NCBI RefSeq assembly: GCF_014530035.1 | Contig: NZ_JACVMX010000003.1 | Location: 310,001-374,000 of the forward strand | Direction: 5' to 3' | Length of the DNA stretch: 64,000 nt | Source: Leucobacter sp. cx-328 | Lineage (GTDB): Bacteria > Actinomycetota > Actinomycetes > Actinomycetales > Microbacteriaceae | Part shown: positions 45,091 through 53,191 of the stretch, in pieces | How the letters are laid out: each line of letters opens with the position of its first letter | How positions within the stretch are numbered: the stretch's first letter is position 1 | Notes under the pieces: generated by a model | Databases searched by the model: none | Seen by the model: the letters and a program-made list of their open reading frames with translations, nothing else | Told to the model about the DNA's origin: nothing | Made by a program: the position numbers and the translations under genes

Positions 45091-45911
45091 GTCAGGATCA
45101 CGAGGCTCACGGTGACGTCACGGTTGATGAGATACGTCTCGCGGACGAGCTGCCAGGAGCCGGCCATACCGCTTCAGCAGATGTCGCTGAGTACGCAATG
45201 TGGCTCGGCGACGACTCACTGATTATGTCCCAGCAGCTCGCCTGGTGGATTTCGCGCGCGCCCGAGCTTGAAGAAGACATGGCGCTCTCGAACATCACAC
45301 TCGACTTACTCGGCCACGCCCGCGCGCTGCTTCACTATGCCGGTACGGCAACCGGCAGGTCTGAGGATGACCTCGCGTTTTGGCGCGACGAGCCTGAGTT
45401 TCGAAGCTGTTGGCTCGTCGAACAGCCCAACGGTGGTTTCGGTGACACGATCGCCAGGCTGTTCCTCTTCTCGACGTACCAGCTACAGGTGTACCGGGCG
45501 CTCCTCACGAGCAGTGATCCGTCACTGCAGGCCATAGCTGGCAAAGCCGAGCGCGAAGTTTCCTACCATCTCGACCACGCTGCACAGTGGGTGCTGCGTC
45601 TCGCTGGAGGCACTGACCTCTCACGAGCGCGCATCATTGAGGGATTCAACCGCGCTTGGCCTTTCGTCGCTGAGCTGTTCACTGACCACCCGTTGAATGA
45701 GCAACTGGCGAATGTTGCACCACGCCCCTCCCAGCTGCGGGCTGGCTTCGATGCAGCTGTTACGGCGGTACTCGATGAGGCAGAGCTTACGGTGCCACAG
45801 GTGCAGCCCGCCAGAGCACGTGGTCGTTCTGGGATACACAGCACACGCATGGGGTACATCATCGCTGAATTGCAGTGGCTCCCCCGCCGACATCCTGGTG
45901 CATCATGGTGA
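45087..45911 (+). CDS. paaC: Phenylacetyl-CoA epoxidase structural subunit PaaC
   Basis: A 274-aa ferritin-like protein (LADDSLIMSQQLAWWISRAPELEEDMALSN-type core, ISLDLLGHAR-type helix, EREVSYHLDHAAQWVLRLAGGT). It pairs with PaaA as the structural, substrate-channel subunit. The last seven bases overlap the paaD start. Confidence 0.94.
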   Translation: MSQDHEAHGDVTVDEIRLADELPGAGHTASADVAEYAMWLGDDSLIMSQQLAWWISRAPELEEDMALSNITLDLLGHARALLHYAGTATGRSEDDLAFWRDEPEFRSCWLVEQPNGGFGDTIARLFLFSTYQLQVYRALLTSSDPSLQAIAGKAEREVSYHLDHAAQWVLRLAGGTDLSRARIIEGFNRAWPFVAELFTDHPLNEQLANVAPRPSQLRAGFDAAVTAVLDEAELTVPQVQPARARGRSGIHSTRMGYIIAELQWLPRRHPGASW

Positions 45912-46414
45912 CCGGGATCCGCCCAGCCGACCCAGCCACCGCGCGCGCTTGGGACATTGCCGCACAGGTACCCGATCCCGAGGTCCCGGTACTCACTATC
46001 GAAGATCTCGGCGTCCTCCGAGCCGTCACGCTCACAGATGCCGGCGCTGAAGTCGTTTTGACTCCGACCTACTCGGGGTGCCCAGCGATCGATCAGATGC
46101 GGGACGATGTCGCCGCGCGACTTCGCGCTGCCGGATATACCGAAGTGAATGTATCCACGACGCTCTCGCCCGCTTGGACCACAGACTGGATGAGCGATTC
46201 GGGCAAACGAAAGCTCGAAGAGTACGGCATTGCCGCCCCCCATCCACGCTCAGCGCTTGGCACCGGACCCGTGCGAATCCAGCTCGGAGTGAAGTGTCCC
46301 CGCTGCCATTCGATTCGCACCCGAGAAGTGGCTCGTTTCGGCTCAACAGCTTGCAAAGCACACTACGAGTGCCTCGCCTGTTATGAGCCCTTCGACTTCT
46401 TTAAGACGCACTAA
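45905..46414 (+). CDS. paaD: PaaD, Fe-S/complex maturation protein
   Basis: A 169-aa protein with an N-terminal DUF59/MIP18 domain (VPDPEVPVLTIEDLGVLR...TPTYSGCPAID) and a C-terminal metal-binding tail CPRCHS...ACKAHYECLAC. PaaD is thought to mature the Fe-S or di-iron centre of the epoxidase. ATG at 45905 overlaps the paaC stop by 7 bp; GTG at 45908 is an alternative. Confidence 0.93.
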   Translation: MVTGIRPADPATARAWDIAAQVPDPEVPVLTIEDLGVLRAVTLTDAGAEVVLTPTYSGCPAIDQMRDDVAARLRAAGYTEVNVSTTLSPAWTTDWMSDSGKRKLEEYGIAAPHPRSALGTGPVRIQLGVKCPRCHSIRTREVARFGSTACKAHYECLACYEPFDFFKTH

Positions 46415-46433
46415 GCATGCCGGAAGGAACATC

Positions 46434-47540
46434 ATGGCTGCCATTAATCTCGCCGCAAAGAAGCGTGCGACATTCCATGAGCTCAGAGTCACTGAACTCA
46501 GAGCTCTTACCGAGGAGAGCGTCGAAGTTACATTTGAGGTGCCACCAGACCTCGCAGACGACTTTCACTATCTCGCCGGCCAGCATCTCGCACTTCGCAC
46601 CACAATTGGCGGTGCGGATCTACGGCGTTCTTACTCAATCTGCCGTCCGCCTACGAAGGGTCGTATCTCGGTCGCAGTGAAGCGTGATTTCGGCGGCGTG
46701 TTCTCCACATGGGTGAACGAAGAACTTCGAGTCGGGGATACCCTGCAGGTCATGACCCCGCAGGGCGCATTCACTTCAAATTTGGACGAACTCACAGGAC
46801 GACACGTAGTCGGTATCGCTGCCGGCTCAGGGATTACGCCAATCATCACGATGGCTCACCGCGTGCTGAGCCAGAGCGACTCATCGCGGTTCGACCTCGT
46901 CTTCACGAACCGGTCATCCACTGATGTCATGTTTGTGGAAGAACTCGCCGATCTGAAGGATCGTTATCCGCAACGCTTCGGCTTGCATCATGTGCTCTCG
47001 CGGGAGCAGCGATCCGCTCCGATCATGTCTGGCCGGCTGGACGAGGATCGTCTGCGAACGATTCTGCAGCAGGTCATTCCCGTCACTATGACCGATGAGT
47101 GGGTTCTTTGCGGCCCTTTCGAACTCGTTCAGCTATGCCGGGACCTTCTCGCCGAGCATGAGGTTGATTCTTCCCACGTACGCTTCGAGCTCTTCTCAAC
47201 TGGAGAACCTGGGTTCACTCCACAGGCACGACCTGTCCAGGTTCGCGGAGGCGAAAAGACGGTGACCATCGATTTCACACTCGACGGCACCTCAGCCTCC
47301 GTGGAGAGTCCTGTGGCGGCAAACGAGTCAGTTCTCAACGCGGCCCTTCGTGTCCGCCCCGACGTGCCTTTCGCCTGCGCCGGCGGTGTCTGTGGCACGT
47401 GCCGGGCACGCGTCATCGAAGGCTCCGTGTCAATGACAGAAAACTATGCGCTCGAGGAGGACGAAATCGAACGTGGCTATGTTTTGTCCTGTCAGTCACA
47501 CCCACAGTCCGACCGCCTCGTGCTCGACTTCGACGCCTAG
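46434..47540 (+). CDS. paaE: Phenylacetyl-CoA epoxidase reductase PaaE
   Basis: A 368-aa reductase with ferredoxin-NADP reductase domains (RRSYSIC flavin motif; GIAAGSGITPIITMAHRVL nucleotide motif) and a C-terminal plant-type [2Fe-2S] domain (CAGGVCGTCRARV, last Cys in YVLSCQSHP). It transfers electrons from NADPH to the PaaA di-iron site. AAGGAA precedes the ATG at 46434. Confidence 0.95.
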   Translation: MAAINLAAKKRATFHELRVTELRALTEESVEVTFEVPPDLADDFHYLAGQHLALRTTIGGADLRRSYSICRPPTKGRISVAVKRDFGGVFSTWVNEELRVGDTLQVMTPQGAFTSNLDELTGRHVVGIAAGSGITPIITMAHRVLSQSDSSRFDLVFTNRSSTDVMFVEELADLKDRYPQRFGLHHVLSREQRSAPIMSGRLDEDRLRTILQQVIPVTMTDEWVLCGPFELVQLCRDLLAEHEVDSSHVRFELFSTGEPGFTPQARPVQVRGGEKTVTIDFTLDGTSASVESPVAANESVLNAALRVRPDVPFACAGGVCGTCRARVIEGSVSMTENYALEEDEIERGYVLSCQSHPQSDRLVLDFDA

Positions 47541-47556
47541 TGAGAAAGGTCACACA

Positions 47557-48351
47557 ATGACCCAAGATGTATTGCTGACATTTCATGACGGTGTCGCTGA
47601 AGTCACATTGAATGCACCCGACCGGCTCAACGCCCTCGGCCCCGAGATGCTCGATTCAATCGCTGCCGCGTACCGCGAAGCAGCCGATAACGGAGTGCGG
47701 GCACTCGTGTTGCGGGGTGAGGGGCGCGCGTTCTGCGCCGGCCGCGATATCTCGGGAGTAGATCCCCGAGAAGACGATGTGCTCGGTTACCTGGCCGAAC
47801 GCGTGCAGCCTCTGCTCGAACAAATGAGCGCATTTCCCGCGCCCACCTTTGCACTCGCGCACGGCGCATGTCTCGGCGTTGGTCTCGGCCTACTCATCGC
47901 GACCGATGTCGTGTACGTCTCGGAATCGGCCAAGATCGGGAGCCCCTTTGCAAAGCTTGGCGCGACACTCGACTCCGGCGGGCACGCGCTCTTCTTTGAA
48001 CGGCTCGGCGCACACAGAACACTCGATTTGATCTATACAGGCAGGCTACTCACGGGCGCCGAGGCCGTCACCGCTGGACTATTCTCGCAAGCCTTTCCCG
48101 ACGACACCGCTCTCGCAGCCACACGCCAGGCTGCCGCAATCGCCGCGCAAGGAGCGACGCAAGCGTTCATCGCGTCGAAGCTGCTCGTACACCAGCTCCG
48201 TGACGAGCGCACGGGGCTCTGGCGGGCAATGTCAGCCGAGAACAAGGCACAGGCTGCCCTGTGCGACACCGATGACTACCGTGAGGGCTTCTCAGCGTTC
48301 CAAGAGAAGCGGACGCCCACGTTTACTGGAACATCGAGGGCAGCCGTATGA
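47557..48351 (+). CDS. paaG: 1,2-epoxyphenylacetyl-CoA isomerase
   Basis: A 264-aa crotonase: RGEGRAFCAGRDISGVDP, AHGACLGVGLGLLIATDVVY and IGSPFAKLGATLDSGGHALFFERLG. The RDISGVDP region and operon place fit PaaG, which converts the ring epoxide to oxepin-CoA for PaaZ. Note that the typical acid in the second catalytic loop is in ATLDSGG. ATGA overlap with the next gene. Confidence 0.9.
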   Translation: MTQDVLLTFHDGVAEVTLNAPDRLNALGPEMLDSIAAAYREAADNGVRALVLRGEGRAFCAGRDISGVDPREDDVLGYLAERVQPLLEQMSAFPAPTFALAHGACLGVGLGLLIATDVVYVSESAKIGSPFAKLGATLDSGGHALFFERLGAHRTLDLIYTGRLLTGAEAVTAGLFSQAFPDDTALAATRQAAAIAAQGATQAFIASKLLVHQLRDERTGLWRAMSAENKAQAALCDTDDYREGFSAFQEKRTPTFTGTSRAAV

Positions 48352-48791
48352 AGACGAGTGAAGACACATTCTCCAAGACCGCACACCCTACCGCTGACAA
48401 CTGGGTAGCCGCTCACGGTGGCGGCGAACTCATGGAGCGAATGGGCATTGAATTCACCGAGTACACCCTCGAACGCACGGTTGGGCGCATGCCAGTGCAT
48501 GGCAACCGGCAGACCGTCGGATTCCTGCACGGTGGGGCCTACGTTGTCCTCGGCGAATCGCTCGGCTCAATGGCGGCGAACCTCCACGCGGGCCCCGGGC
48601 GGCTGGCAGTGGGAGTAGATATCAATGCGACGCATACTCGTTCTGCCACGGACGGCTTCGTCACGGGTGTCTGCACACCAGTGCACCTGGGGCGAACTAT
48701 CGCGGTGCACGAAATCGTGGTGACTGACGAAGACGGCGATCGGTGCTGCACGATGCGCATAACCAACCTCATCAAGGACATGCCAGGGTAG
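48348..48791 (+). CDS. Second hotdog-fold acyl-CoA thioesterase
   Basis: A 147-aa PaaI/YbdB-like hotdog thioesterase: GFLHGGAYVVLGESLGSMAANL with the catalytic Glu in GES (this subclass uses Glu, PaaI uses Asp), and GVDINATHTRSATDGFVTGVC. It is the last paa gene and overlaps paaG, so the cluster carries two thioesterases of different subclass. Possibly clears a different CoA intermediate or is a DHNA-CoA-type enzyme recruited to the operon. Confidence 0.88.
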   Translation: MKTSEDTFSKTAHPTADNWVAAHGGGELMERMGIEFTEYTLERTVGRMPVHGNRQTVGFLHGGAYVVLGESLGSMAANLHAGPGRLAVGVDINATHTRSATDGFVTGVCTPVHLGRTIAVHEIVVTDEDGDRCCTMRITNLIKDMPG

Positions 48792-48814
48792 GCCGGCACG
48801 TAGCTATATAAAGC

Positions 48815-48851
48815 AAAACCCCTTGAGCTTCAATGAAACTCAAGGGGTTTT
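48815..48851 (+). terminator. Terminator of the paaA-G operon
   Basis: AAAACCCCTTGAG pairs with CTCAAGGGGTTTT, followed by ATTTT. It marks the right end of the catabolic block. Confidence 0.9.
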
Positions 48852-49303
48852 ATTTTGCTGGCGTAATAGACGCGTTGTCGAAAAACTCTACCCGTGGATT
48901 CACCCCTGTTACGCTGCGGAATCTCGCCCAGGAATACCCAGCAGTTTCGCCGACCAGGAATGAACAACAGTTTCAGGTTCACAATATTGGCGAGCGGCTC
49001 GGACAGGAGAAGGTGCGTGAGATTCTGTGTAGGTATGGAGAAGGGGAAAGTGCCCGTTCTCTAGCGCAGGAGTATGGCGTTGCACCATCAGCACTCGTGC
49101 GGCTACTCCGAGAGAACAATGTAGTGGTGCGGCGAAAGGTCGTATCTCCGGAAACGAAGGCGCTGCTCGTCAAGGAATACGAAGAGGGCGCCACGGTCGC
49201 GGAGCTAGAAGATCGGCATCAGCTTTCGCATGGATCAGTGCTACGAGCGCTGCATAATGCTGGGGTGGAGATGCGACCTAAGTCACCTCGCCCGCTTCGG
49301 TAA
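48833..49303 (+). pseudogene. Resolvase-like double HTH remnant at island edge
   Basis: An open frame of 156 codons that begins inside the preceding terminator, so the upstream ~60 codons are unlikely to be translated from there. The C-terminal ~95 residues have two helix-turn-helix units (VREILCRYGEGESARSLAQEYGVAPSALVRLLRE and LLVKEYEEGATVAELEDRHQLSHGSVLRALHNAG), as in the DNA-binding end of serine recombinases. No convincing start with a ribosome site is seen; GTG at 49013 has GGAG only 3 nt away. Probably a truncated recombinase or transposon-type gene. Its 3' end overlaps the convergent OLD gene by 26 bp. Confidence 0.5.
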
Positions 49304-51263
49304 CAGCCTTATCAGACCTTTTCAGTACCGCATCGAGTTGGTCGTGAAGACGCCGAAGAATCGGAGTGCCATATTCGCTTGGATTCGCCAGGCCCTCCTC
49401 GATGAGTCGGCTGGCAATAACCCTCTTGCCCGGCATTTTGAGCTTGTGATTGACCGCCCACTCGTTCAGAGCAGAAGGCCAAACGTCTTCATTAGCCGCG
49501 GGAAGATCTGGGAGGTCGGGAATGACGGCGTTAGGGTTGCACTCCCCCAGAAGAACCCTGACAGCCTCGAGGTAACTAGCTTTGTCCAGAAGGTTTTCAA
49601 GTGTCAACGCGTCTAAGGTGACAATCTTCTCCTCGGGAACTCCTCCCGCGATAAGCGCAGTTCGCCGGTCTTGGCCACCTTTGTCACCATCCACTAGATA
49701 CGCGACGCGAGCGCCGAGAAGATCCAGGTCTGGATAGAGATCTGCGGGAACCTCGGAAAGGCCCGGCGCTACTTGGTACTCAAGATCTGGAACATCAATA
49801 GCGGCCTTAATCAAGCTCGGGAGGAGAATCATCTCACATGCGCCCTCACCCAGAACTACGTATCGAGCCGTTGAGAATGCCGCAGCACCAGCCCCCATTG
49901 CGAGCATTAGTGGTGAGAATCCTGCAGTGCCATTCCAGAAGCTACTTTGAATTATGCTGCGATACTCGTGCTCGTCACTAGGTACAACCGCTCGAATGTT
50001 TGAGCCAAGATCTGGCGGCAGACAAGCAGGCGAGTGCGTCGTATAGATGACCTTCGCAGCCTGCTGTTGCGTCATAAAAGTATTAACCAGATCAGCTTGA
50101 GCATCGAGGTGCAGATGAGTCTCGGCTTCATCTATGAGCAGGATAGGTGGGGTCTGCTCATCGCGGTCAGCGAGGAAGGCCACCAGCGCGACAAACATCT
50201 TTAGACCGGCGCTACGCTCATCGAACTGCGTAATCCGCTTCCCGTCCTGCTTGATCCGTATATAGAGTGCTGTGTTCTCAGTTTTTAGATGCACGGAGAC
50301 ATCGGATTGCTTCCATGCGGCTGCAAACTTCCTCGCGAGGGTTTGGTTCGCCTGATCAATCAGGGTCTCCCGCTCTCCCTCATCCCCAGTCTCAAACGCG
50401 CGCCACAGCGCCTGAAGATCGAGTTCTGCCATCTTTGCAATATTTCCGAGCGCTACCGGCGGATTCGCAACCTCTTCAGCAGAAAGAGGATAGCTCGAAG
50501 CAAGCGCGCGGTCCGCTTCATCAAAAAGGAGTATGTCAGGGGAACGCTCGTAGAGTGCGTCATTGGCAGCGGCAGTAGGGTCTTCCCGATCCCACCAGGC
50601 AAGAACCTCAGTCAGCGCCTCTATTATCGGAGTAGCAACCTGGTACTGGTCCAACTGAACAGCAGCTTCACGCAGAGAATCCGAATGTTCGGATATCACC
50701 AACCTCAGGTCTCCGGCGGCCGATGCAGCTTCAAGAAAAGCCGCAACTGGACTTTCAACAGCCTCGCGTAATCCAGCCCGGGCGTCATCTACTGGCTCGA
50801 CGTTTCCATCTTCATCAGGTTCGGGAGCTGTGTAATCAAGCTGCGAAAGCATCTTCTTCGAGCTGTTGGCGCGAAGCTTCTTTACGGCATCCTCCAGCGG
50901 AGCAATAGCTTTCAGCACCTGTGGTTCAATGGTCACCCTCGGCCGACCACCACCTCCAGCAGTGCGGGAGAGCCACATTACCCGCGGAGCTTCCTGAAGT
51001 TCTAGATATTCAACAGCCTTACGATCCTCATCATCGAGGAGATACTGAACCCTTACTACTGTTGAATCGTCCGCAACATCCATACCTCGAGAACGCTCCG
51101 ACACGGAGAGCACCTTTTCATTGTCTATATAGGCCAGAGCCTTGAGCAGGGTCGTCTTTCCTGCCTCATTTGGGCCGACAATCGCAATCACTTTGCTATC
51201 TAGGTTCACGGTACCTTCGGCTAATCTGCCGAATCCATTTATTTCTGCTTTCACTAGTCTCAT
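49278..51263 (-). CDS. OLD-family ATP-dependent nuclease (ATPase-TOPRIM)
   Basis: A 661-aa protein: N-terminal ABC-type ATPase with Walker A IVGPNEAGKTTLL (residues 29-40), a long middle insertion, Walker B PILLIDEAETHLHLDAQADLV with YTTHSPACLPPDL, then a TOPRIM domain with Glu in VVLGEGACEMILLPSL and VAYLVDGDKGGQDRR (DXD). This is the class 1 OLD arrangement, also that of Gabija GajA, but no UvrD-like GajB partner is present. Likely a phage-defence nuclease. Codon use is clearly more A/T-rich than the paa genes. Confidence 0.85.
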   Translation of the reverse strand: MRLVKAEINGFGRLAEGTVNLDSKVIAIVGPNEAGKTTLLKALAYIDNEKVLSVSERSRGMDVADDSTVVRVQYLLDDEDRKAVEYLELQEAPRVMWLSRTAGGGGRPRVTIEPQVLKAIAPLEDAVKKLRANSSKKMLSQLDYTAPEPDEDGNVEPVDDARAGLREAVESPVAAFLEAASAAGDLRLVISEHSDSLREAAVQLDQYQVATPIIEALTEVLAWWDREDPTAAANDALYERSPDILLFDEADRALASSYPLSAEEVANPPVALGNIAKMAELDLQALWRAFETGDEGERETLIDQANQTLARKFAAAWKQSDVSVHLKTENTALYIRIKQDGKRITQFDERSAGLKMFVALVAFLADRDEQTPPILLIDEAETHLHLDAQADLVNTFMTQQQAAKVIYTTHSPACLPPDLGSNIRAVVPSDEHEYRSIIQSSFWNGTAGFSPLMLAMGAGAAAFSTARYVVLGEGACEMILLPSLIKAAIDVPDLEYQVAPGLSEVPADLYPDLDLLGARVAYLVDGDKGGQDRRTALIAGGVPEEKIVTLDALTLENLLDKASYLEAVRVLLGECNPNAVIPDLPDLPAANEDVWPSALNEWAVNHKLKMPGKRVIASRLIEEGLANPSEYGTPILRRLHDQLDAVLKRSDKAVTEAGEVT

Positions 51264-51672
51264 GGCTTTGTTACCCGCAGGTCTCCTTTGATCCGCTTAT
51301 GCATTCACTGATACTTTCTTGATCTGCCCCTGATTATGACAGCGACCACCGACACGTCAAGAGTCACGCACACGGAACAGCTAGGAGCTACGTATAGCCC
51401 CTTGGATCTACGTTCCTTAATTTCATCCAACATCTTCTGACCCTCCGACTGCCCGGAAAGATTAATAAAGGCGCTCGCCAATCGGTAGTATCGATCTTGG
51501 GAAGCACTGTCATAAAGTCTCGGACTCAGCGATCGGCACACATATCCTTCGTCGCCACTGGCGAGGGACTCGCTGCAGCAGCTTGATAATCAGCCACAGC
51601 TTTACTCTGGCAACCCTCCCGGCCCGCGGAGGCCCTTTGCAAGCACGGCCAACTTTTTGAGGCAGAGACGGT
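51264..51672. other. Spacer between Cap15-like gene and OLD gene
   Basis: About 400 bp. One GTG-started 78-codon frame on the minus strand (51305-51541) has no ribosome site and no recognisable motif; I do not call it a gene. The spacing suggests the OLD gene has its own promoter. Confidence 0.4.
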
Positions 51673-52299
51673 TCAGCTCCGATCTTCGAAGAGTGCCTCA
51701 GCTTCCGAGAAATCGGTTGCTACTCTGCGGGTGTGCCCGATGAGTTCAATGAAACCTTTGGAGTCTCTGTCCGTCCAGTAGCTTCCAGATATCTTCGCGA
51801 CGGGGTTTCCCACCAGGCTTAAGACGCCCGATCCGTGGTGAATGGGGCTCCGACCTCGAACTGCTACATGCGGCTCATTGGAGTAAATGTAATGCAGCAA
51901 CCATTCGCCGTCTTCATGCTTAACCTGCGATAGTGACGACTTGGACTTTGATTCGTCAGATATCAGAGTGACCGTGACCGAACTTGCGGTCTGGCGCACA
52001 ACGACATAGACAGTCTTCTGTGACGGCGACTCGCCCGTGTTGGGGTTGACCCACATCGAATCGAGGGTGCCTCGCCACGTGCCACAGATGTTCCGAGGAA
52101 CCGTCGGGATGCGCTGAACCAATGGAATCTTCCAGAACCATTTGTCCCAGAGCGCGAATGCGAAACTTACGACGAAAACTGCAGCAGAGAACAAGCTCAG
52201 AAGGCTCACCAGTGGGTCGCCAGTTTTCGCCCACGAACCGATCATGAAAACAGCCGCAACTACCGCAACTGTTATCCGAATCGCTAACCCGTTTGTCAT
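51673..52299 (-). CDS. cap15: Cap15-like CBASS effector (2TM plus beta-barrel)
   Basis: A 208-aa membrane protein: TM1 ~residues 5-23 (LAIRITVAVVAAVFMIGSW), TM2 ~30-51 (LVSLLSLFSAAVFVVSFAFALW), then a beta-rich domain from ~70 (ICGTWRGTLDSMWVNP, VYVVVRQTASSVTVTLISD, HHGSGVLSLVG, ISGSYWTDRDSKGFIEL). This is the S-2TM-beta/Cap15 layout, whose beta-barrel binds a cyclic nucleotide and whose membrane part disrupts the inner membrane. ATG at 52299 overlaps the CD-NTase stop (TGATG). The CD-NTase partner makes the assignment stronger. Confidence 0.8.
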   Translation of the reverse strand: MTNGLAIRITVAVVAAVFMIGSWAKTGDPLVSLLSLFSAAVFVVSFAFALWDKWFWKIPLVQRIPTVPRNICGTWRGTLDSMWVNPNTGESPSQKTVYVVVRQTASSVTVTLISDESKSKSSLSQVKHEDGEWLLHYIYSNEPHVAVRGRSPIHHGSGVLSLVGNPVAKISGSYWTDRDSKGFIELIGHTRRVATDFSEAEALFEDRS

Positions 52300-53189
52300 C
52301 AATCAAACTCCATGTAGTCCCAAGCGGCGTCAGCGAACTTATGGATCTGCGGAAGTGTCCACTTCTGATTCAGGTGAAACAAATACTTTATGCCGTTAGA
52401 TTCGAGCCATCGGTCATTGTCTGCTTCGGGCTTCAGAGTATGGTTAAAAATCTCAGCCAGGCACGCACGCATTACAGCTCGCCAGCTGCCCCGCGTAAAG
52501 AATTCATCAGGACAGTTATATATCAGGCATTCGAGCACGAATGATGGCACCGGCTCAGCAAGCTTCTTCTCAACCAAGGTGTTCTCGAGCCGCTTCAAGA
52601 TCCGGACCGCCTTCTTGTAGGCAAAGTTCGTATTGCTGTTCTTACTACGCCCATTCTCAAGCTGCTGGTTTGGATAATTCTCGACTGAGGTTCCGTCCTT
52701 CTTGAATACCTTGGTTCCACGAGCGTAGTTTCCACTCGAGTAGTAAAGCTTGAATGTAAACGAGGGGACGACGTCAGCGTTTACCCGAGACGAGCTTGCA
52801 TTTACTTCGAACGCAGTGCTCCCCTCCGAGACGAAGCCCGGGAACTTACTGCGTAATGCCGCACCAATCTCTGTTCTGAGCTTCTCCGGAGTCCAGACCC
52901 CCTGATAAGGGGTACCTCCGGAGTATCCCGGGTTATCTCGGTCTGCATTTCTCCAGTACTCAACATCCGAGCATTCGACAACAATGTCGACATCACTGTC
53001 GAATTTCACATTCGTGTTGTTGGCGTATGACCCTTTTGCGTAGACAGAGAAAAGCGACCGGTACCCGTCAAACCCAGGATGAGCGTCAATCGCTTCCCTG
53101 ATCATACGTTCGGTGCGATCTTGTTTCTCTTGCTCTGCATCGCTTGAGGGCGCCGTCCAAGTCTTCAGTTGGTCTTCCGATACCGACAT
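52299..53189 (-). CDS. CD-NTase (cGAS/DncV-like nucleotidyltransferase)
   Basis: A 296-aa nucleotidyltransferase with KGSYANNTNVKFDSDVDIVVE (residues ~52-72: GS motif and DVD catalytic Asp pair), a third Asp in SSRVNADVVPSF, and a helical C-terminal half (LECLIYNCPDEFF...LAEIFNHTL). This is the SMODS/CD-NTase pattern; it should make a cyclic oligonucleotide on infection that activates the downstream effector. ATG at 53189 has GGAAGG 7 nt upstream and lies 2 bp after the res stop. The clade and product are not predictable by eye. Confidence 0.83.
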   Translation of the reverse strand: MSVSEDQLKTWTAPSSDAEQEKQDRTERMIREAIDAHPGFDGYRSLFSVYAKGSYANNTNVKFDSDVDIVVECSDVEYWRNADRDNPGYSGGTPYQGVWTPEKLRTEIGAALRSKFPGFVSEGSTAFEVNASSSRVNADVVPSFTFKLYYSSGNYARGTKVFKKDGTSVENYPNQQLENGRSKNSNTNFAYKKAVRILKRLENTLVEKKLAEPVPSFVLECLIYNCPDEFFTRGSWRAVMRACLAEIFNHTLKPEADNDRWLESNGIKYLFHLNQKWTLPQIHKFADAAWDYMEFD

Positions 53190-53191
53190 CT

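Noticed and set aside
49278-51263. Gabija system
   Set aside because: Only a GajA/OLD-like protein is present; there is no UvrD-like helicase next to it.
51305-51541. 78-codon minus-strand frame between Cap15 and OLD genes
   Set aside because: GTG start without a ribosome site, no recognisable domain; kept only as part of the spacer note.
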